13,039 bases of DNA, from the NCBI GenBank assembly GCA_002371025.1, contig DFFQ01000023.1:1-13039 (forward strand). The letters run 5' to 3'. Below, piece after piece: positions 1 through 6,924 of this stretch; the first letter of the stretch is position 1; each line of letters starts with the position of its first letter. The notes beneath the pieces were generated by a model. It made no database searches, had not been told where the DNA came from, and saw only the letters and a list, made by a program, of their open reading frames with translations. The stretch comes from Lachnospiraceae bacterium UBA3772 (GTDB lineage: Bacteria > Bacillota > Clostridia > Lachnospirales > Lachnospiraceae). The position numbers and the translations under genes were made by a program.

Positions 1-757
1 GCTGAAGACCGGTTGTATATGAATTAATAAGGAAGAACAACGGATCATCTGATAAAAGCATAGATGCTTTTCCAATAAGAGGATAAACACTTTCCTCTAT
101 CTTCCATATTTCTCCTTTAGGTCCTCTGCCATAAGAAGGAGGATCCATTATTATGGCATCATAGTGATTACCCCTTCTTATCTCTCTTTCAACAAATTTC
201 ATACAGTCATCAACAAGCCATCTTATTGGAGCATCTTTAAGACCCGAAGCTTCTGCATTTTCTTTAGCCCATGCCACCATCCCTTTTGATGCATCCACAT
301 GAGTAACCTTTGCTCCCGCTGCCGCTGCAGCAACAGTGGCTCCGCCTGTATAGGCAAAAAGGTTTAAGACCTTTATCTCTCTTCCTTTATTAACAGCTCT
401 CTTTATAATAGGAAAGAACCAGTCCCAATTGGCTGCTTGTTCAGGGAAAAGTCCTGTATGTTTAAATGAGAAAGGTTTTAAATTAAATGTAAGAGTGTCA
501 CCCGAAACGCCTTCATCCACCAGCTTATACTTAATAGACCATTCCTCTGGAAGGTCATGGAATTCCCATTCACCCCCTCCTTTAGCACTTCTATGATAAT
601 GGCCATTCAGCTTTTTCCACTCTTTTCTATTTCTTTCAGTACTCCATATTACCTGCGGATCCGGACGAAGCAAAATATACTTCCCCCATCTTTCCAATTT
701 TTCTCCACGTGAAGTATCAAGTACTTCATAATCTTTCCATCTATTTGCTATAAACAT
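1..757 (-). CDS. Class I SAM-dependent methyltransferase, RlmI/RlmK-like (partial, C-terminus outside window)
   Basis: Likely an S-adenosylmethionine-dependent methyltransferase of the COG1092 type (RlmI/RlmK-like, which methylate 23S rRNA). I read 252 residues from the ATG at 757 before the left edge cuts the gene. Visible motifs: the SAM-binding loop VLNLFAYTGGA at about residues 130-140, an acidic residue after the next strand (HVDAS, D155), a VDDC segment near 182-185, and the catalytic-type MDPPSYGRG at about 204-212. The segment FKHTGLFPEQAANWDW (about 98-113) is typical of the region just before the fold in this group. The N-terminus is shorter than in RlmI, with no evident full PUA domain. 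It starts 4 bases after the citrate synthase stop, so it is probably the next gene in that operon. Its own SD is weak: a purine-rich AGAAGAAAG lies some 15 bases upstream. The rRNA target is an inference; other substrates are possible. Confidence 0.85.
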   Translation of the reverse strand, partial: MFIANRWKDYEVLDTSRGEKLERWGKYILLRPDPQVIWSTERNRKEWKKLNGHYHRSAKGGGEWEFHDLPEEWSIKYKLVDEGVSGDTLTFNLKPFSFKHTGLFPEQAANWDWFFPIIKRAVNKGREIKVLNLFAYTGGATVAAAAAGAKVTHVDASKGMVAWAKENAEASGLKDAPIRWLVDDCMKFVEREIRRGNHYDAIIMDPPSYGRGPKGEIWKIEESVYPLIGKASMLLSDDPLFFLINSYTTGLQ

Positions 758-761
758 TAAT

Positions 762-2126
762 CTACCAGTTTCTTTCTTCTATAGGAAGATATTCTTTATG
801 ACTGCCTACATATTTATAAGCAGGACGAATAATCTTTCCATTATTTACAAGTTCTTCTATTCTATGTGCACTCCAGCCTGCAATACGTGAAATTGCAAAA
901 AGTGGAGTAAATAATTCCATAGGGATCTTTAACATTGTATATACGAATCCGCTATAAAAGTCAACATTTGCACACACCGGCTTCTTCAAGTCTCTTCCAG
1001 CTGAAAGAAGCTCCTTTGCTATATTTTCTACTCTTTCATAAAGAGCAAATTCTTTTTCATATCCTTCTTCTATTGAAAGACGTCTTGCATATTCCTTTAA
1101 AATGATAGCTCTTGGATCGGAAACAGAATAAACCGCATGGCCCATACCATAGATAAGTCCCGAATGATCAAATCCTTTTCTATCAAGAAGACCTTGAAGG
1201 TATTTTCTTATCTGCTTATCACTTTCCCAGTCGGAAATGTTACTCTTTAAGTCAGCAAACATCTGCTGAACTTTAAGATTTGCACCACCATGTCTTGGCC
1301 CCTTAAGCGATCCAAGAGATGCCGCAACTGTTGAATAAGTATCTGTTCCTGTTGAAGAGATAACATGAGTAGTAAAGGTTGAGTTATTACCACCACCATG
1401 CTCCGCATGTATTACAAGGCAGATATCAAGAACCTGAGCTTCAAGCTCTGTATACTTTGCATCTGATCTAAGGAGTCGAAGGATATTTTCTGCAGTTGAT
1501 AATTCTGCCTTTGGCCTATGCACTATAAGTGATGAATCAAGGAATCTGTGTCTATAAGACTGATAACCATAAGCTGCAATTACCGGAAATCTTGCAATAA
1601 GAGACAGTGACTGTTTTAAAACATGTCTCACGCTGATATCATCCGGGTCATTATCATAAGAGTAAAGTGTAAGTACGCACCTCTCTAAAACATTCATTAT
1701 GTTCTTACTTGGTGCTTTCATGATAACGTCTCGGTTAAAATTATCCGGCAGTGCTCTTAAGTCACCAATAACCTTCATGAATTCATTTAATTCATCATTT
1801 GTCGGAAGTTCACCAAACAAAAGAAGGAATACTGTCTCTTCAAATCCATGCTTACTTCCATGAAATCCCTTAACCAGATCTTCAACATTATAACCCTGAA
1901 AGAATAATTGTCCCGGAATAGGCACACGGCTTCCATCGCTCTTCGTTTCAAAACCATTAACATCTGAGATTTCTGTAAGTCCAGTAAGTACGCCTTTACC
2001 ATTGGCTTCACGAAGTCCTCTTTTTACATCAAACTTTGAATAAAGTCTCTGATCGATCTGACCTGAATCTGCACAAAATTCAACGTATTTATCAACGAGA
2101 TCATTAAATTCCGAGCTGCTGTACAT
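762..2126 (-). CDS. gltA: Citrate synthase
   Basis: Condenses oxaloacetate and acetyl-CoA to citrate in the cytosol, the entry step of the TCA cycle or its oxidative branch to glutamate. The protein is 454 residues. The three catalytic positions of the family can be seen: His243 in HAEHGGGN, His279 in GPRHGGAN, and Asp389 in NVDFYSG. The CoA/citrate-binding GMGHAVYSVSDPR segment also matches. An in-frame ATG 33 bases further up (2159) would give 465 residues, but an exact AGGAGG lies at 2135-2140, 8 bases before the ATG at 2126, so I use 2126. The gene follows the metallophosphoesterase by 75 bases and precedes the methyltransferase by 4. 2-Methylcitrate synthase activity cannot be excluded from sequence alone; the malic enzyme nearby favours a central-carbon role. 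Confidence 0.95.
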   Translation of the reverse strand: MYSSSEFNDLVDKYVEFCADSGQIDQRLYSKFDVKRGLREANGKGVLTGLTEISDVNGFETKSDGSRVPIPGQLFFQGYNVEDLVKGFHGSKHGFEETVFLLLFGELPTNDELNEFMKVIGDLRALPDNFNRDVIMKAPSKNIMNVLERCVLTLYSYDNDPDDISVRHVLKQSLSLIARFPVIAAYGYQSYRHRFLDSSLIVHRPKAELSTAENILRLLRSDAKYTELEAQVLDICLVIHAEHGGGNNSTFTTHVISSTGTDTYSTVAASLGSLKGPRHGGANLKVQQMFADLKSNISDWESDKQIRKYLQGLLDRKGFDHSGLIYGMGHAVYSVSDPRAIILKEYARRLSIEEGYEKEFALYERVENIAKELLSAGRDLKKPVCANVDFYSGFVYTMLKIPMELFTPLFAISRIAGWSAHRIEELVNNGKIIRPAYKYVGSHKEYLPIEERNW

Positions 2127-2134
2127 GCCCTTTT

Positions 2135-2140
2135 CCTCCT
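2135..2140 (-). promoter_or_regulatory. Shine-Dalgarno AGGAGG deciding the citrate synthase start
   Basis: Exact AGGAGG on the minus strand with an 8-base spacer to the ATG at 2126. It lies inside the open frame that begins at the ATG at 2159, which argues against that upstream start. Confidence 0.85.
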
Positions 2141-2201
2141 GTATTATATCTGTAAACAAAAAATTCTTTCTATTAAATAAAAACCTTAAAACCCAATAAG
2201 T

Positions 2202-2801
2202 TCAGATTTCAATAATCATACGCTCATAAGCATTATATACTGTCGTATTCTTATAAGTGTCTTCTCTTTTAAAATCTCTGCCATAATTCTTATGAACATG
2301 CCCATGGATAAACGCCTTTGGCTGATACTCATCCAAAAGGTCCCTGAAACATTCAAAGCCCATATGAGGTCTGTCTTCGCAGTCATTAATTCCTCTGGCT
2401 GGAGAGTGAGCAACAAGTATATCAAAACCGCCTGTCTTTTTCAGCTTTTTTCTCAGCTTCTTAACACGTTTTTGCATATCCTTCTCACTATACTGATATC
2501 CGCCAAAGTTATATAGCATACTTCCGCCAAGCCCGGCTATCCTGAGCCCCTTATAGACGATAACTGTATCTTCTAATGAATCACAGCCCTCCGGCGGAGT
2601 CTGATCATAGCATGAATCATGATTACCATGAACATATAACACCGGACACTTGGCATAGGTTGCAAGAAATGACAAATATTGCGGTGCCAGATCTCCTGCA
2701 GAGATTATAAGGTCGATACCCTCTAATTTACTTTTTTCAAAAAAGTCCCACAAATAGCGTGACTCAACATCAGCTAATGCTAATATCTTCATCGTCATCA
2801 T
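2202..2801 (-). CDS. Calcineurin-like metallophosphoesterase (small, clostridial type)
   Basis: A 199-residue cytosolic protein with the metal-binding motifs of the calcineurin-like phosphoesterase fold: motif I at D11 (ADVES), GD near D37 (SAGDLAP), GNHD at 59-62, AHSP with H132, and GHVH with H166 and H168 just before (IHGHVH). Motif I normally reads DxH; here it is DVE, so the second ligand is Glu13 instead of His. From memory, relatives in clostridia also have an acidic residue there followed by LWD, so I take this as a family trait, not decay. The substrate cannot be told. The start overlaps the end of the ParB/BMP chimera by 32 bases, and an AAGG core lies 8 bases before the ATG at 2801. 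ATGs at 2798 and 2792 are alternatives that change only three residues. Probably co-transcribed with the genes on both sides. Confidence 0.88.
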   Translation of the reverse strand: MMTMKILALADVESRYLWDFFEKSKLEGIDLIISAGDLAPQYLSFLATYAKCPVLYVHGNHDSCYDQTPPEGCDSLEDTVIVYKGLRIAGLGGSMLYNFGGYQYSEKDMQKRVKKLRKKLKKTGGFDILVAHSPARGINDCEDRPHMGFECFRDLLDEYQPKAFIHGHVHKNYGRDFKREDTYKNTTVYNAYERMIIEI

Positions 2802-4731
2802 TAAGCACGCCTTTTAGTTCTACTATGTCGCGCGCTTTCTCCTCAAGATTTTCTATATCAGGTATCTGTCCCTCAACATTATCCACAAGCCAATCCATCT
2901 TTATGATATTTTCAATATCTACACGATGTTGCGGCTGATTTACTACGTTGCCCTTCTGATCCTTTATTTCGCCTTCAAATGGAGCGAATTCTCCCTTAAT
3001 TATCATATTCTTAAGGAATTCCACAAGTCTCACTGTTTCCTGTGGTGCCTTATTTGAAATAATGATATCTGTTACACCGGCTGACATTCCCCACCAGTAA
3101 TTGATGGCTCTTTCACCACCACCTGAAGAATTCCAGCTGCCACTGGTTATTAGCTTTACAATCTTCTCATAAAGCACGCCCCAGTTAATAACCGGCATAG
3201 CAATATTAATAGGTTCGTCTTCCATTATCCTATACATACCAAATCTTCTTGAAGCATGCTTTGGTGTGATCATATCCTGATCCGATACATAATCGATTCC
3301 CTGCTCAAAGAAGTCATGATATATAGAATTTCTGCTGGCCCCCTTCTCAGTGGTCCATCTAAGATAAACTCTGAGTGTAGGATTTACCATCTTGGCGCCC
3401 AATGCGAAAGCATTGATATTGGCCGTTACACCGTAAATAGGATAATCTGCTATATATCCCAGTTTTCCGGTGGTGGTAAGTGCCCCGGCAATAATTCCTG
3501 AAAGGAACTTTGTCTCATAAAGACGGGCATAATAAGTTCTGATATATCTATGAGATGTATTAAGAGAACAGTTAAGTATCTTAACATTTGGATACTTAAC
3601 AGCCATCTTAAAGCTGGCTTCTACATGTTTTGAGGTAGTAACAAATATTACCTCAACCTTTTCTTTATTAATAAGATCTTCCATAGCCTGGATAGCATTT
3701 TCTTCAGTATCAGCTGTAGTGATCTTTATAGTGCTTATGTTATCACCAAAAGTCTCTTTAAGATGAGTTCTTCCCAATTCATGTCCATAGAGCCAGTCTG
3801 ATGTAGCCGGATCTCTGTCATAGATAAATGCCACCTTAAGCGGATTAGACGCTGATGGCTGACTTGAGAATATATTGGAAATGAGAGAAGCCTTCTTTTC
3901 TTCCGGAGGATCTAATGAAACCTCAACTTCAGAATTCTTATTCATCATAACGAATTCTTCCCACATTTCAGAGATGTATCTCTTCATCTCATCTTTTGTC
4001 ATGGATATAACATTTCCATATTCCTTAGCTTCAATAAAAGCAAGGAGAGCATCTCCGGTAGTAATATTCTCTAGTTTTTTTCCGCCTTTTTCTTCAAAAG
4101 CTTTGGAGAAGTTATAATAAGCTGATGTGAGATTAAGAATTGAATCATCATCCCACTTAGGTCCTTCTGGATCAAATTCTTTACCAGCTTCTGCAACTAA
4201 CTTTTTAAAATTTCCTTCCTTAGAGAACCAAATGATATTGATTCCTGTAATCTTGTTGAAATCCATAAATTCATAATAGATACGGTTTTCAAGGTCATCA
4301 GTTCTGGCAGGCAATTTACGAATCACTATAGCAGGGACGGAAGCCGCATCAAAGAATTTAAGAACGCTGACGCGCTTATTTCCCTCTATTACATAATAAT
4401 AATTCATGTATTCATAAACCTTTATAGGATCATGAATACCTTCCTCCATATGTGCATCACTAAGAAGATTCCACTTAACGCCAAATTCAGTATTAAGTCC
4501 AAGTATTGGCATGAAGTTATTAGCAAATGCCGTTGTTCTTCCCTGTGTACTTGTACCAACAACACGGGAAAGAGGAATATTAACGAGGCCCAGATTTACT
4601 TCGCCTCTTATTTCAACCTGAGAGAGTATCTCATCAAGTACCGGAAGATATGGGCTACGTCCTTTTTGAACTGCCTGTCTGAAGGCTTTGTCACCCATTT
4701 TCTTCGCTTTTTCATATTCTAAATATCCCAT
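2770..4731 (-). CDS. ParB-like N-terminal domain fused to a BMP-type ligand-binding domain
   Basis: A 653-residue protein with two recognisable parts. Residues about 47-140 resemble a ParB/sulfiredoxin-type domain, with a VIEGNKRVSVLKFF motif at about 114-127. Residues about 298-590 resemble the BMP/Med periplasmic-binding fold of nucleoside-binding ABC transporter proteins: KVAFIYDRDPATSDWLYGHELG at the start, then EVIFVTTSKHVEA, a FLSGIIAGALT helix, GKLGYIADYPI and NINAFALGAK. Between them is a helical linker, and the C-terminus is an acidic tail (DDDEDISIS). No signal peptide, lipobox or membrane segment is visible, so it is likely cytosolic and would not be a transporter subunit. I infer a sensor or regulatory role for a small ligand, perhaps a nucleoside. 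It starts 20 bases after the malic enzyme stop, with a GGAG core 11 bases before the ATG, and overlaps the phosphoesterase by 32 bases. Annotation pipelines probably call it a BMP-family substrate-binding protein. Confidence 0.82.
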   Translation of the reverse strand: MGYLEYEKAKKMGDKAFRQAVQKGRSPYLPVLDEILSQVEIRGEVNLGLVNIPLSRVVGTSTQGRTTAFANNFMPILGLNTEFGVKWNLLSDAHMEEGIHDPIKVYEYMNYYYVIEGNKRVSVLKFFDAASVPAIVIRKLPARTDDLENRIYYEFMDFNKITGINIIWFSKEGNFKKLVAEAGKEFDPEGPKWDDDSILNLTSAYYNFSKAFEEKGGKKLENITTGDALLAFIEAKEYGNVISMTKDEMKRYISEMWEEFVMMNKNSEVEVSLDPPEEKKASLISNIFSSQPSASNPLKVAFIYDRDPATSDWLYGHELGRTHLKETFGDNISTIKITTADTEENAIQAMEDLINKEKVEVIFVTTSKHVEASFKMAVKYPNVKILNCSLNTSHRYIRTYYARLYETKFLSGIIAGALTTTGKLGYIADYPIYGVTANINAFALGAKMVNPTLRVYLRWTTEKGASRNSIYHDFFEQGIDYVSDQDMITPKHASRRFGMYRIMEDEPINIAMPVINWGVLYEKIVKLITSGSWNSSGGGERAINYWWGMSAGVTDIIISNKAPQETVRLVEFLKNMIIKGEFAPFEGEIKDQKGNVVNQPQHRVDIENIIKMDWLVDNVEGQIPDIENLEEKARDIVELKGVLNDDDEDISIS

Positions 4732-4751
4732 TTAAAATATCACTCCATTAA

Positions 4752-5921
4752 TTATTTTGCTACGCCACTGTTATAAGCTTCATCTGCAACAGCCTTTGCA
4801 ACGGCCTTTGCAACTTCTGGGTTAAATGCATCTGGAATAATATAATCTTCTCTTAATTCATCATCCTTTACTATAGAAGCGATAGCTTTTGCTGCAGCCA
4901 CCTTCATAGGCTCTGTTATCTGTCTTGCCTTTGAATCAAGAGCACCTCTGAATATTCCTGGGAAAACAAGAACGTTATTGATCTGGTTCGGATAATCAGA
5001 TCTTCCTGATGCTATAACTCTTGCTCCACCCTTCTTAGATTCTTCTGGCATAATCTCAGGCACAGGGTTTGCCATAGAAAATACGATGGCATCGTGCGCC
5101 ATTGTGCTTACCATTTCCGCTGTTACGATTCCAGGTGCAGAAACACCAACAAAGATATCCTTGCCTTTCATTATCTCAGCAAGATTTCCTCTTTCTTTAT
5201 TCTTATTTGTGATCTCTGCCATTTCCTTCTGAGCCGGATTCATCCACTCTTCACCTGGGCAGAGAGCTCCGTTCTTATCAACAAGCACAACATTTCCAAT
5301 GCCAAATTTAAGCATGAGCTTGCAGATAGAGATACCGGCAGAACCAGCACCACTTATAACTGCGGTTGCATTCTCAAATGTTCTGTTAGTAAGACGAAGT
5401 GCATTGATAAGGCCTGCACAGACAACAATTGCTGTGCCATGCTGATCATCATGGAATACAGGAATATCAAGCTCTTCCTTAAGTCTTCTCTCAACCTCAA
5501 AACATCTAGGCGCTGATATATCTTCAAGGTTGATTCCACCAAAAGATGGTGCAATTCTCTTTACTGTCTCGACTATCTCATCAACATCCTTTGTATCAAG
5601 GCAGATAGGAAATGCATCAACTCCAGCAAATCTCTTAAAAAGAACCGACTTTCCTTCCATAACCGGAATAGCTGCAAGTGGTCCAATATCTCCAAGTCCC
5701 AGTACCGCTGTTCCATCAGATACAACTGCAACTGTATTAGCCTTACATGTATATTTATAAACATCAGATGGATCAGCAGCAATCTTTCTGCAAGGTTCTG
5801 CTACGCCCGGTGTATAAGCTGTGGAAAGATCATCTCTTGTCTCAATACGCACCTTTGAATTAACTTCAAGTTTTCCTTTATTTTCTTCATGCATCTTAAG
5901 ACTTGCTTCATTAAAATCCAT
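4752..5921 (-). CDS. Malic enzyme, NAD(P)-dependent (oxaloacetate-decarboxylating type)
   Basis: Oxidatively decarboxylates malate to pyruvate and CO2 in the cytosol while reducing NAD or NADP. The 389-residue length fits the short bacterial malic enzymes without the phosphotransacetylase-like extension of E. coli MaeB. Visible family features: catalytic-type Tyr36 in YTPGVAEPC, Lys91 in GKSVLFKRF, metal ligands E133-D134 (LEDIS) and D158-D159 (FHDDQHGTA), and the dinucleotide-binding loop GAGSAG at 191-196. Asp215 (VLVDKNG) ends the second strand of the Rossmann fold; this is compatible with NAD but does not settle cofactor choice. An ATG 15 bases upstream (5936) would include the SD in the gene; GGAGG at 5930-5934 sits 8 bases before the ATG at 5921, so I use the latter. 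It is the first gene after a gap with promoter-like sequence and heads the run towards citrate synthase. Confidence 0.94.
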   Translation of the reverse strand: MDFNEASLKMHEENKGKLEVNSKVRIETRDDLSTAYTPGVAEPCRKIAADPSDVYKYTCKANTVAVVSDGTAVLGLGDIGPLAAIPVMEGKSVLFKRFAGVDAFPICLDTKDVDEIVETVKRIAPSFGGINLEDISAPRCFEVERRLKEELDIPVFHDDQHGTAIVVCAGLINALRLTNRTFENATAVISGAGSAGISICKLMLKFGIGNVVLVDKNGALCPGEEWMNPAQKEMAEITNKNKERGNLAEIMKGKDIFVGVSAPGIVTAEMVSTMAHDAIVFSMANPVPEIMPEESKKGGARVIASGRSDYPNQINNVLVFPGIFRGALDSKARQITEPMKVAAAKAIASIVKDDELREDYIIPDAFNPEVAKAVAKAVADEAYNSGVAK

Positions 5922-5929
5922 CTTTAATT

Positions 5930-5934
5930 CCTCC
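5930..5934 (-). promoter_or_regulatory. Shine-Dalgarno GGAGG deciding the malic enzyme start
   Basis: GGAGG with an 8-base spacer to the ATG at 5921. An in-frame ATG at 5936 lies just upstream of it and is probably not used. Confidence 0.8.
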
Positions 5935-5964
5935 ATGTCATATGTTAGTTAGTATTTATATTTT

Positions 5965-5970
5965 ATTATA
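5965..5970 (-). promoter_or_regulatory. Putative -10 box (TATAAT) for the malic enzyme operon
   Basis: An exact TATAAT on the minus strand in the gap between the radical SAM gene and malic enzyme, giving a predicted leader of about 37 bases to the ATG at 5921. The hexamer 17 bases upstream (AAAGTG) does not resemble TTGACA, so the promoter may be weak or need an activator. The surrounding sequence is AT-rich, so a chance match is possible. Confidence 0.45.
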
Positions 5971-5987
5971 TTACTTTAATCTTATGG

Positions 5988-6007
5988 CACTTTATCGAGA
6001 CAAAGTG
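5988..6007. promoter_or_regulatory. Inverted repeat CACTTT-N8-AAAGTG at the -35 position
   Basis: Perfect 6+6 base inverted repeat with an 8-base centre. The half nearer the malic enzyme gene occupies exactly the place of the -35 hexamer relative to the TATAAT at 5965-5970, so it could be an operator. It is not followed by a T-run on the minus strand, which argues against a terminator for the gene before it. The role is inferred. Confidence 0.35.
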
Positions 6008-6037
6008 TTTTCAACAATAATAAGACCATTTATAGTT

Positions 6038-6907
6038 CTATGTCAAATCAAAAAGGCTAAGCTGAACTCCTTCAGTATGATTTTCATACTTTCTTGCATA
6101 AGCCTGAATATCCTTACTGCCAAAAAGAATGCCATTTTCTCTGCAAAAATCCATGTAAAGATGTCCCATTTCACCACTCTTATCAAGTACAAAGCTGTCC
6201 TTAAGTCCTTCTTTTACATAGATTTCATAAATATCCTTATCTCTTTTTTCAAGTTCCTGATAAAAATATTCCTTCATGCCGCTTTGAAGTACTGTCTTAA
6301 AATCATGGGTATCAATAGCTTTAACACCGTATTCTTTCCCTAATTTAAGAAGATTTTCCAAAGAAGAGATATCTCCATTTATATGTGGAAGCATAGGAAA
6401 AACATCCAGTATCATATCAGCTTCTGTTTCCTTAAAACCTTCCAGTATCTTAAGGACATCCTGCAGCTTCTTATCTTTTCCTTCTATCAGAGCATATTTT
6501 TTTTCATCAAGAGTAGGAATCATCACCCTTATCACACACTTGGTATGACCTGCAATATCCAAAAGCACATCTTTATCCCTTAAAATCAAGGGATTACTTG
6601 TGGTAATCTCTATGCCAAAATCAAACCTCGCTATTGCCATAAGGCATTTTCTCATGATCAAATACTCTTCCTCAAGAGCATTATAAGGATCCGAAAGTCC
6701 TGTATAAATGATACCTCTGCTGCGTTTTTTCTTTAATTCCTGAGATATAAGAAGCGGCGCATCCATCTTTATACCCATCTCATCCGGATTCTCAATCCGC
6801 GCTCCCTTGGCCCGAACCCTTGACACAATACAACTATCCGTGGCTCCCCTATATATATTAATACCATTTTGTGCGGTAATAATTGATTTCGCAGAAATCT
6901 GATACAT
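6038..6907 (-). CDS. Radical-SAM-family protein (spore-photolyase-like) lacking two of three cluster cysteines
   Basis: A 289-residue protein that resembles the SPL-type radical SAM family (COG1533-like) over its whole length: an N-terminal YRG segment, SDPYNALE at about 72-79, an ITTSNPLILRD strand near 101-111, LDVFPMLPHIN further on, and a C-terminal QLSLF. Family members normally carry CxxxCxxC just after YxG (as in GCTHGCIYC), which binds the [4Fe-4S] cluster. Here the three positions read Ala22, Cys26, Ser29 (RGATDSCIVSR). The codons are GCC, TGT and TCA, so each loss needs at least two base changes from a Cys codon, which a single sequencing error does not explain. The protein is otherwise intact and full length, so I call it a probable pseudoenzyme, not a broken gene. 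It starts 17 bases after the SMC-like ATPase stop with GAGG 5 bases before the ATG, so it is likely translated from the same transcript. Its function is unknown. Confidence 0.85.
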   Translation of the reverse strand: MYQISAKSIITAQNGINIYRGATDSCIVSRVRAKGARIENPDEMGIKMDAPLLISQELKKKRSRGIIYTGLSDPYNALEEEYLIMRKCLMAIARFDFGIEITTSNPLILRDKDVLLDIAGHTKCVIRVMIPTLDEKKYALIEGKDKKLQDVLKILEGFKETEADMILDVFPMLPHINGDISSLENLLKLGKEYGVKAIDTHDFKTVLQSGMKEYFYQELEKRDKDIYEIYVKEGLKDSFVLDKSGEMGHLYMDFCRENGILFGSKDIQAYARKYENHTEGVQLSLFDLT

Positions 6908-6924
6908 TTTAACCTCTTATCATT

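Noticed and set aside
2143..2148. TATAAT just before citrate synthase
   Set aside because: A start of transcription about 7 bases downstream would fall inside the Shine-Dalgarno, and no -35 match lies 17 bases upstream.
2127..2159. Upstream ATG for citrate synthase at 2159
   Set aside because: The exact AGGAGG lies downstream of this ATG and 8 bases before the ATG at 2126, so the longer start is unlikely.
5988..6007. Terminator for the radical SAM gene
   Set aside because: The stem is only 6 base pairs and has no T-run after it on the minus strand; there is a short TTTT on the plus strand, but no plus-strand gene to end.
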